Made by a program: the position numbers and the translations under genes. Of a stretch of 5,365 bases of DNA, positions 1 to 5,365 are shown in pieces. Where the stretch lies: assembly GCA_937988705.1 (NCBI GenBank), contig CALKIA010000029.1, positions 1 through 5,365 of the forward strand. The letters run 5' to 3'. Below the pieces are notes generated by a model. The model saw nothing but the letters and a program-made list of their open reading frames with translations, was not told the origin of the DNA and ran no database searches. Position 1 is the stretch's first letter, and every line of letters starts with the position of its first letter. Source of the DNA: an uncultured Chloroflexota bacterium (GTDB lineage Bacteria; Chloroflexota; Anaerolineae; Aggregatilineales; Phototrophicaceae).

Positions 1-291
1 CTGAAAGCGGTTGCCGTCGGCGTACTCGATGATGCGGTGCGGCGACGAATACACGCCGATCAGCCGCTGCACACGCACCTCTAAGCCGGTTTCTTCCCAT
101 ACTTCCCGAATGCAGGCTTCTTCGACGCTCTCACCCGGATCCACGCCGCCGCCGGGGAGACACCATAAGCCGTTGTCGGTGCGCCGTGTGAGCAGGATGC
201 GGGTCTGGCTGGTGTCCCAGATGAGGGCGGCACAGCCTGTGCGCAGTTGCGCTGTTTTGCCGATCCGATCACCGGTGATAATGCGCGTCAT
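1..291 (-). CDS. Nudix hydrolase, N-terminal part (cut by left window edge)
   Basis: Nudix hydrolases cleave nucleoside diphosphates linked to another moiety, such as (d)NTPs, ADP-ribose or NAD-like compounds, using Mg2+ bound by the Nudix box; they are normally cytosolic. The 97 residues present show a first strand around GCAALIWD (19-26), then the complete Nudix box at 48-70: Gly48, Glu54, then REVWEETGL with Arg62, Glu63, Glu66, Glu67 and Gly69, an exact match to Gx5Ex7REUxEExGU. It continues with GVYSSPHR and YADGNRFQ, a pattern common in MutT/ADP-ribose-type members after the box. The ATG at 291-289 is chosen because an AGGAGA site sits 4-5 bases upstream. The gene begins 8 bp after the nuclease stop, so it is probably co-transcribed and translationally coupled. 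The substrate cannot be told from this fragment. The C-terminus lies outside the window, so truncation is by the window, not by mutation. Confidence 0.93.
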   Translation of the reverse strand, partial: MTRIITGDRIGKTAQLRTGCAALIWDTSQTRILLTRRTDNGLWCLPGGGVDPGESVEEACIREVWEETGLEVRVQRLIGVYSSPHRIIEYADGNRFQ

Positions 292-295
292 AGGG

Positions 296-301
296 TCTCC
301 T
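296..301 (-). promoter_or_regulatory. Ribosome-binding site of the Nudix gene, overlapping the nuclease stop codon
   Basis: On the minus strand the junction reads TTTTAGGAGACCCTATG. The TAG stop of the nuclease (302-300) shares its AG with the Shine-Dalgarno-like AGGAGA, which lies 4 bases before the Nudix ATG. A ribosome ending on the nuclease would sit directly over this site, so coupling or re-initiation is likely. This supports the ATG at 291 as the start. Confidence 0.7.
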
Positions 302-1127
302 AAAATTCGATTTCTGCGATCTGGTCGAGGCTTAAGCCGAACAGCGACGGCGCGGCTTCCGGCTCATCTTCTGTCTGTTCACGGAAGTCGCCCGCTTTGG
401 CGCCGCGCTGATCGAGTGAACGGTAGGTGCAGAACTTGCACTTGTTCACGTCGGACGTGAGCGGGAAATCCTGATCGGTCTCGCGGCTGAGAATATCGGC
501 GGCCAACTGTTCGAGATACGCGCCATCCTCCGCGAATTGCTCTGCACTGTACTGAAAGGTAATCGGCTGATCGGGAAATTCGGTGAACCAGTAGCGCATG
601 CTGATCTTCTCCGGTGCCAGCGGTTGGCCGCTGTTGAGGTACGTCCCGGCTTTGGTGAGCACGTACGGGTAGATGATCGTCTGCAAGCGGTGGGCGAGCG
701 TCTCGTGTTTGGGGTGACGCAGCGCCGTCTTCCAATCTACGATCAGCGCCTGTTCCCCCACGGCGATCAAGTCATATTTGGCGACCAGTCGATAGCCTGC
801 CAGCGGCACCGAGAGCGTGATTTCCGGGTGGCGCTGTTCTGGCACACCCACCAAACCCTGCGCGCGGAAGTTCTCCCACCAACCATAGACGCGATCATCG
901 TCAATCGTTTCGGCGATGGCGTCGGGCGCGATCTTGAGAATGGCCTGCTGTGCCAGTCGATGAAATTGCTCACCCTGCTGCATGTGCAGTTCAAAGTCGC
1001 GCAGCGGCGCGCTCTGCGGCGCGGGATACTGCAAATCGAGCACATAACGGTAGTAGAAGCGGCGCGGACAGTCGACAAAGTCCTGCAAATTGCTCTGGCT
1101 GAACTGGAAATGCGGCGGCGGTTTCAC
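300..1127 (-). CDS. PD-(D/E)XK nuclease, RecB/AddB/Cas4-like, stand-alone, incomplete Fe-S cysteine set
   Basis: Predicted metal-dependent DNA nuclease of 275 residues, about the size of an isolated RecB-family nuclease domain. Visible motifs in order: SQSNLQDFVDCPRRFYYRY at the N-terminus with Cys20; GEQFHRLAQ with His56; KYDLI with Asp119; IVDWKT with Asp131 and Lys133 (the D-x-K metal-binding and catalytic pair); LQTIIYPY with Gln149 and Tyr153 (the QxxxY motif typical of RecB, AddB and Cas4); and KCKFCTYRSLDQRG with Cys230 and Cys233. In AddB and Cas4 relatives four cysteines (one N-terminal, three C-terminal) hold a 4Fe-4S cluster; here the fourth position is Asp239. The catalytic set is intact, so activity is expected. 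The start is GTG at 1127-1125, overlapping the helicase TGA (GTGA), with GAGGAG 8 bases upstream. The acidic tail after 248 ends in hydrophobic SLFGLSLDQIAEIEF and might be a partner-binding peptide (inference). Probably supplies the nuclease activity for the two helicase-like proteins encoded upstream. Confidence 0.9.
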   Translation of the reverse strand: MKPPPHFQFSQSNLQDFVDCPRRFYYRYVLDLQYPAPQSAPLRDFELHMQQGEQFHRLAQQAILKIAPDAIAETIDDDRVYGWWENFRAQGLVGVPEQRHPEITLSVPLAGYRLVAKYDLIAVGEQALIVDWKTALRHPKHETLAHRLQTIIYPYVLTKAGTYLNSGQPLAPEKISMRYWFTEFPDQPITFQYSAEQFAEDGAYLEQLAADILSRETDQDFPLTSDVNKCKFCTYRSLDQRGAKAGDFREQTEDEPEAAPSLFGLSLDQIAEIEF

Positions 1128-3376
1128 GGCGTCTTCTCCTCAAGGTAGGCTTGCAGCGCCGCGAACGGTATCGCCATCTGCTGATCACCTTGCTGTCCGG
1201 TGTTCCAGGTCATGACGAGCTCGCGGCGGGCGCGGGTGATGCCGACGTAGAGCAGGCGCAGTCGCTCGGCAGCGTAATCGACCCGGGCGGCGGCGGTGGC
1301 CACACCTTCGCTGTAGGGCACGTCATTGGCCACAGCGATCAACTGCGCCAACGCTTCGGCTTCGAGGTTCAATCCCTCACGTATGAAGCGCTTCTCCGAC
1401 ATGAATTGATCGCCGGGCAGCGCAGACGGGAAATCGTAGCTGTTGACTGAGAGCAGGTACACGCGATCCCATTCGAGACCCTTCGCGGCGTGCATGGTCG
1501 CAACCGTGACTTTGCCTTTGTGCGCTTCCGGGTCGAAGCCGCGATCCGCATCATCGACGCCTAAAAAGCGCCGTTCGTTGCGGGCAATCACGGCCAGTTC
1601 TTCGGTGTACTCGGGTAGACGCGCTGCCGGGTGTGATTCCGCGTAGCCCGCCAGCAGCACGGCCATGCTGTGCGCAATCGCGAGATCCGCCGCGCTTTTG
1701 AACAGGTCTTGGGCGAGGATCAAAATGAGTTGGTCAATCGGCAGGATGACCGCTTCCTGCCAGCGGCGGACAATCTCGCGAAATTCGGCCAGCAGTGCGC
1801 CGATGTCGGGATCGGCTTCGATCAGCTTGGCGATAGCCTCGTCGTCGGCCAACCAGTCGCGCCCTAACTGCGGCGTGACGAAATCCTCCACCCGCGGGCA
1901 CTTGCGCAGCGCCTTAACCGTGTTTTCCAGTCGCGCTGCCAGCGTGTCGTCATCGCGGTCGTCGCGCCGCCACACTTGATAAACGCGCGCCAGCAAGCGC
2001 ACATCACCGGGGTTGCTCAGATATTGCAGAATGTTGCCGACCGCACCGGCCGCTTCACGCGTCGAAGTTGTCGACCGCAGCAGTTCGACATATTCGATCT
2101 GCGGTTCACGCGCTTGCTTGAGCGCGTCTACGATATCAAAGCCACGTTTGTTGCGCGGCACGAGGATTGCCGCCGTTTGATCGGGATGGGCGGGCAGCCA
2201 TTGGCGCACCGAGTCGACCACCGCGCGGATTTCCTCGACCGGCGGCAGCGCTGCCGGGTACAAGACCACTTTCGAGTGCTCGGCCGGCGGGTTAGGCTGC
2301 GGGTCGCCGGGCGGGGCGGGCTGGATCAGCGGCGGTTGGAGCGGATCACGGTCGCGGACATCGGCATTGGGGTGTTTGTCCATCGTCCACGCGATCAGGT
2401 GGTTTGCCAGATTGATGATCGGCACGGCGGAGCGCCCGGAGTTGGGCAGTTCGCGCGGCGTCACGCCCGGTTCGCGCAGGAAATCGCGTAGATGTTCTGG
2501 CTTGGCCGTGGTGAAGGTCTCGTAAATCGACTGGTTCGGGTCGCCGACACGCACCCAGTTGCCATCACGTCCTACTAACTGGCGGATGATCAATTCCTGC
2601 AAGCGGCTGCTGTCCTGCGCTTCGTCTTCGAGGACATAGCGCCAGCGGCGGCGCAAGCGCGCCAGATAAGTGTCGTCCAGTTCCAGCGCCAACAGCGCCA
2701 ACCGGATCAGATCCTGAAAGTCGACCGCGCCGCGCATGTTCAAGCCGCGTTGGTAGCTCACGTAGATGCTGTAGCCCATCTCCGCGAGAGGGAGGGGCTG
2801 GCGATAAGCGTCAAGGCGGTGGCGAATCGCGTCCGGTGTCAGCCGTTCATCTTTGGCCTGCCGGACGAAAGCGCGCGCGATGTCAGTCACGAGCGGCGTC
2901 CAGCGTTCGCGGGTCACCCAATCGCGCCGGTTGTCTTCCAGATCGCCCGCCAGGAACTGACTTGCCGCTTCGGGATGCAGCTTGACCCACGTCAGCGCGG
3001 CATCTTGCAGCACCGTGTCCGCTTCCCGTTCGTCGATAATCTGGAAATCGTCCGCCAGTCCGACCAAACCGGGACGTTCGCGCACGATGTCGTTACACAG
3101 ACCGTGCAGCGTGCGCACGCGGTAGCCGACATTCGGCAGCAAGCCGCGCTCACGCACAAACGCGCCAATTTGCCGCGCGAAGTTGTCCACAGCTGAATTG
3201 ACGAGCGTGACGATCAGCACTTCTTCGTCGTCTTCCAACTCTTCGGCGATTAGCTTGGCGGCCAGAGCGGACAGCGTCTTGGTTTTGCCGCTGCCGGGTA
3301 CGGCGGAGACGCCCATTTTACCGCGAGTATAGGCGAGAACTTCGGCCTGTTTGGGGCGCGGCTTAAACGTCGCCAT
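1124..3376 (-). CDS. UvrD/Rep/PcrA-type SF1A DNA helicase
   Basis: ATP-driven DNA translocase/helicase of 750 residues, expected 3'-5' polarity from its family. All SF1A motifs are visible in order: Q motif RPKQAEVL (Gln10); Walker A AVPGSGKT (25-32, Lys31); motif Ia LIVTLVNSAVDNF (54-66); motif Ib VRTLHGL (87-93); motif Ic VDFQDLI (218-224); Walker B VLEDEAQD (248-255, Asp251 and Glu252); motif III VGDPNQSIY (277-285); motif IV PNSGRS (311-316, Arg315); motif V TMHAAKGLEWD (627-637); motif VI LLYVGITRARREL (708-720, Arg715). The catalytic residues are all present, so it should be an active ATPase. No nuclease domain follows motif VI, unlike AddA or RecB; that activity appears to be in the next gene. 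A proline-rich stretch (about 347-365, containing GDPQPNPP) separates domains 1A and 2A. The ATG at 3376 has AAAGGAG seven bases upstream and overlaps the preceding gene by 14 bp. Annotation pipelines would likely say UvrD-helicase domain protein; a pcrA/uvrD symbol is not justified, since the motif IV variant and the neighbours argue for a separate subfamily. Confidence 0.96.
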   Translation of the reverse strand: MATFKPRPKQAEVLAYTRGKMGVSAVPGSGKTKTLSALAAKLIAEELEDDEEVLIVTLVNSAVDNFARQIGAFVRERGLLPNVGYRVRTLHGLCNDIVRERPGLVGLADDFQIIDEREADTVLQDAALTWVKLHPEAASQFLAGDLEDNRRDWVTRERWTPLVTDIARAFVRQAKDERLTPDAIRHRLDAYRQPLPLAEMGYSIYVSYQRGLNMRGAVDFQDLIRLALLALELDDTYLARLRRRWRYVLEDEAQDSSRLQELIIRQLVGRDGNWVRVGDPNQSIYETFTTAKPEHLRDFLREPGVTPRELPNSGRSAVPIINLANHLIAWTMDKHPNADVRDRDPLQPPLIQPAPPGDPQPNPPAEHSKVVLYPAALPPVEEIRAVVDSVRQWLPAHPDQTAAILVPRNKRGFDIVDALKQAREPQIEYVELLRSTTSTREAAGAVGNILQYLSNPGDVRLLARVYQVWRRDDRDDDTLAARLENTVKALRKCPRVEDFVTPQLGRDWLADDEAIAKLIEADPDIGALLAEFREIVRRWQEAVILPIDQLILILAQDLFKSAADLAIAHSMAVLLAGYAESHPAARLPEYTEELAVIARNERRFLGVDDADRGFDPEAHKGKVTVATMHAAKGLEWDRVYLLSVNSYDFPSALPGDQFMSEKRFIREGLNLEAEALAQLIAVANDVPYSEGVATAAARVDYAAERLRLLYVGITRARRELVMTWNTGQQGDQQMAIPFAALQAYLEEKTP
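1136..1141 (-). promoter_or_regulatory. Ribosome-binding site inside the helicase 3' end, deciding the nuclease GTG start
   Basis: The minus strand reads GAGGAG, then eight bases (AAGACGCC), then GTGA. The site lies in the codons for the last residues of the helicase (EEKTP) and is at good spacing for the GTG at 1127. The first ATG-coded methionine in the nuclease frame is Met49, past the conserved Cys20 motif, so GTG is the only start here that keeps the whole domain. The arrangement implies translational coupling of helicase and nuclease. Confidence 0.72.
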
Positions 3377-5365
3377 GCGCTTGCTCCTTTCCTAAACGGC
3401 GCAGCATCCGTTGGAGGGCTTGCAGCAGTTCGCCTTGACTTTCGTAACCGTTCTCGCTGAGCTGGCTCAAGCCGAGATAGATTTTTCCACGGCAGCGCCG
3501 GATCAGGCCGACCATCAGGCGGTAGAGGGTTTCCTTGCGAACCTTTTGCTCATCATCATCGGTCCACTTCTTATCCGGGGTCTTCAGCCGGTCGACGTCC
3601 CATTGCTTGCTGAGGACATATGGATGCGTCAGCGGTTGGTACAGGCGCTCGAACCAACCACGACTGCCAATATCCAGCCAGAACTGCACGGTAGCGGGTT
3701 GATTGTTCATAAGGAACGTGTAGGCGGGCGCGATCAAAACGCTGTCTTCGGCGGCTGTGTTCCAGCGGCGAACGTACTGCGCCGCGATCAGCCCGCCAGA
3801 TACCATCTCGATGTATTCCGCGCCGGACGGCTTACCCGCCGGGATGATATCGCCCAACGAGCGGCGGAAGCTCCGCGCTGACTGAATCAGATTGCTCGTG
3901 ACGCGCGCCGCTTCAAAATCGCCGTACATGCCAAAGCCGATTTGTGAGAGCACTTCGCCAAAGATCAGGCTGAAGAAGTGATCGAGCTCAATCTCTGGGG
4001 GGGGCGCTTCGACCTCGGCTTTCTTCTTGCGGCGGCGTTTGGGTGCATCCGGCGGTGGAGGTGGCGGCGGCTCAGGGATGGGATGATCGGCGAGGTAGCC
4101 TTCAATCCACAACCGCAGCGCATCGTAGCGTTCGCCGATCAAATAGGTGACGCGTTCTTGGACTTCGATGGGCAGGACTTCAAACGGCGCGAGTCCCGCT
4201 TTGCTTTCGGCGTAGGGATACGCGGCTTCAGCCAGCAATTGCGCGCGGACAAGGTCGAGTGTCTTGCCGGATTCCACCGAACTGATCGACAGCATGAGCG
4301 CGTAGGCGACATCGAAACGCGTCGGCTTGAGCTTCCACTGTGGATGGGCCAACTGGGCCAGCGTGAGCAGACAACGCGCTGCCGGTTCTTCGCGCAAGGC
4401 GCGCGAGGGGCGGTGCGACCGGGCCGCAATGCCCATACCTTCCAAGCGGGTCAGCAGCGAGAAGCGCAGGGCGTCGGACAGGAACGGCGCGAGGACGACA
4501 ATTTCACCCGGGGGTACACTTTGCTCTTGCACCAGATAGCGAATCTCGTCGGCAATCCAGTTGAGCATCTCCGGGTAGTAGCGGTGATCACGGAATTCGA
4601 GCGCCGACCGGGGATCGGTTTTCAAACTCCCATCGTAATCCTCATCATAGAGTTGGCGGGCAAATTCGTTCGCCAAAGCGGCTAATTCTGGCGAGTTGAC
4701 AAATGACTCCTCAAATCTGATCGCCTCGTCACATTGTTTAGCGAGGTTGTCGAAAGCATACGTCGGGTCGGCTCCCAGAAAACTGCGGAAGCCGCCGTTG
4801 GTGTCGTAGAGGATGAGCGCGGAGTCGGCGTCGGGCAGCCAGTCGATGAGAATGTCGATGAACGCCGGGTTTTCTTCTTCGGCGTTGTCCACTATCAGGT
4901 GGGCAAAACGTGCGAGCAGATACTCCCGCACTTGCATTTCATCCCACAACTGGCAGAAGGATTCGATTTGCAGCGAGAAATCCAGCAGGCTGTGATCGAT
5001 GCAGTAGCGCCGGAATAGCTCCGCGCATTCCTGTACCTGATCGAAGGTTTTAAACTGCGCGCTTTCGCCCAACCATGCGTCTTTTAGGCGCTGCGCGATC
5101 TCGGTGTACGCGAAGCCGACCACCGCCGCTTTGTTCAAATTGTCGAGGATTTGGCTGTACAGGCGGTTGCGGTCAATCGTAATGGCATCGAAGTAGCCGT
5201 GTTCAAGGATGAGCGGATCGACAATGCGCGCCATGATGTATTGCGCGGTTTCCAGTGTGAGGATCGTCGGTGGTCTGTCGGGCGTGAAGCCGATCTTCGG
5301 GGCGGCCAGTGACCAGAACAACTGCACGGTTTCGACGGCAAGCGCGCTCAACGTGGTGACGGTCA
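3363..5365 (-). CDS. SF1 helicase-like protein with degenerate motifs, AddB-like partner (5' end outside window)
   Basis: Large helicase-fold protein, open to the right edge; at least 666 residues are present. Numbering here counts from a TTG codon at 5351, but that is unlikely to be the start: the frame stays open upstream, and VTVTTLSALAVETVQLFW at the edge looks like motif Ib of an SF1 helicase, so the N-terminus with any Walker A is probably missing. Further relics: LLDFSLQIE (122-130, motif Ic place); HLIVDNAEEENPA (151-163) in place of Walker B VDEAQDxNP, with the catalytic Glu replaced by Asn156; LYDTNGGFRSFLGADP (181-196) in place of motif III GDPxQSIYxFRGADP, with the Gln lost; and RLMVGLIRRCRGKIYL (611-626) resembling motif VI. 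A run of seven prolines (428-434) and a basic KRRRKKK (438-444) form a disordered linker. No PD-(D/E)XK nuclease motifs are seen. Likely a structural, DNA-binding partner of the active helicase encoded 14 bp into its 3' end, comparable to AddB or RecC (inference). ATP binding cannot be judged without the N-terminus; AddB itself keeps a Walker A. Confidence 0.85.
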   Translation of the reverse strand, partial: TVTTLSALAVETVQLFWSLAAPKIGFTPDRPPTILTLETAQYIMARIVDPLILEHGYFDAITIDRNRLYSQILDNLNKAAVVGFAYTEIAQRLKDAWLGESAQFKTFDQVQECAELFRRYCIDHSLLDFSLQIESFCQLWDEMQVREYLLARFAHLIVDNAEEENPAFIDILIDWLPDADSALILYDTNGGFRSFLGADPTYAFDNLAKQCDEAIRFEESFVNSPELAALANEFARQLYDEDYDGSLKTDPRSALEFRDHRYYPEMLNWIADEIRYLVQEQSVPPGEIVVLAPFLSDALRFSLLTRLEGMGIAARSHRPSRALREEPAARCLLTLAQLAHPQWKLKPTRFDVAYALMLSISSVESGKTLDLVRAQLLAEAAYPYAESKAGLAPFEVLPIEVQERVTYLIGERYDALRLWIEGYLADHPIPEPPPPPPPDAPKRRRKKKAEVEAPPPEIELDHFFSLIFGEVLSQIGFGMYGDFEAARVTSNLIQSARSFRRSLGDIIPAGKPSGAEYIEMVSGGLIAAQYVRRWNTAAEDSVLIAPAYTFLMNNQPATVQFWLDIGSRGWFERLYQPLTHPYVLSKQWDVDRLKTPDKKWTDDDEQKVRKETLYRLMVGLIRRCRGKIYLGLSQLSENGYESQGELLQALQRMLRRLGKEQAHGDV
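3384..3390 (-). promoter_or_regulatory. Ribosome-binding site of the helicase gene
   Basis: AAAGGAG on the minus strand, seven bases before the ATG at 3376, lies inside the 3' end of the preceding helicase-like gene, whose TAA is at 3365-3363. It fixes the helicase start just ahead of the Q-motif region and implies coupled translation of the two proteins, as expected for subunits of one complex. Confidence 0.75.
3996..4079 (-). other. Proline-rich and basic linker within the helicase-like protein
   Basis: The segment encodes seven prolines in a row (residues 428-434, counted from the TTG at 5351), then DAP, the basic block KRRRKKK (438-444), an acidic-hydrophobic turn AEVE, and three more prolines (450-452). 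The composition is unlike the flanking helical, folded sequence and suggests a flexible inter-domain tether or DNA-contacting linker. At the DNA level it contains an 8-base C tract (4004-3997 on the coding strand). Confidence 0.75.

Noticed and set aside
292..299. Possible terminator or promoter between the nuclease and the Nudix gene
   Set aside because: Only 8 bp separate the genes and they hold part of a ribosome-binding site; there is no hairpin with a T tract and no -10/-35 pair that I could support.
11..460. Plus-strand open frame of 149 codons across the Nudix/nuclease junction
   Set aside because: It crosses two real genes on the other strand and its Ser/Arg-rich translation matches no family. 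The opposite strand has an exact Nudix box.
537..1148. Long plus-strand open frame (203 codons) opposite the nuclease gene
   Set aside because: It lies fully antisense to a gene with clear nuclease motifs, its translation is Arg/Val-rich with no recognisable motif, and it is explained by GC-biased codon use on the other strand.
1976..2491. Plus-strand open frame of 171 codons opposite the UvrD-type helicase
   Set aside because: Antisense to conserved helicase motifs; Arg-rich composition typical of a shadow frame.
4046..4072. GGN-rich plus-strand stretch as a possible repeat or structured element
   Set aside because: It is explained by the run of proline codons on the minus strand; the codons vary among CCA, CCT and CCG, so there is no exact tandem repeat.
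4260..4271. SGKT in the helicase-like protein, resembling the end of a Walker A
   Set aside because: It lies about 360 residues in, after the motif II and III positions, and lacks the preceding GxxG pattern and strand, so it is not a P-loop. The true Walker A position would be upstream of the window.
3978..4685. Plus-strand open frame of 235 codons opposite the helicase-like gene
   Set aside because: Antisense shadow with no recognised domain. The opposite strand carries a continuous helicase-fold sequence.

Overview
The window is almost entirely protein-coding and every supported gene lies on the minus strand, so transcription runs from the right edge to the left edge. Four genes are visible in transcription order: (1) an SF1 helicase-like protein with degraded motifs, cut by the right edge (3363-5365); (2) a complete UvrD/Rep-type SF1A helicase (1124-3376); (3) a complete stand-alone PD-(D/E)XK nuclease of the RecB/Cas4-like type (300-1127); (4) the N-terminal 97 residues of a Nudix hydrolase, cut by the left edge (1-291). 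Genes 1 and 2 overlap by 14 bp, genes 2 and 3 overlap by 4 bp (GTGA), and genes 3 and 4 are 8 bp apart with the ribosome-binding site of gene 4 built over the stop codon of gene 3. No promoter, terminator, RNA gene, mobile element or CRISPR array is visible, and no stretch longer than 8 bp is non-coding.

The first three genes look like one functional unit. An active 3'-5' type helicase, a helicase-fold partner whose Walker B and motif III are eroded, and a nuclease with the RecB-type catalytic motifs are the same parts that AddAB, AdnAB and RecBCD assemble for processing double-strand DNA ends. In AddAB the nuclease is fused to the helicase subunits; here it is a separate small protein. The inference is a split AddAB/AdnAB-like end-resection or repair complex. 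The window has no defence-island or mobile-element neighbours to suggest another role, although a defence function is not excluded. Part of the nuclease's usual Fe-S cluster signature is missing (three of four cysteines).

The organism is bacterial, with high-moderate GC by eye, clear Shine-Dalgarno sites and very tight gene packing. The protein style (helicase with an NSGRS motif IV and a GDPQPNP-containing linker; nuclease with a CxxCxYRS C-terminus) reminds me of Chloroflexota, or less likely Cyanobacteria. This is recollection of family style, not a database result, and should be held loosely.
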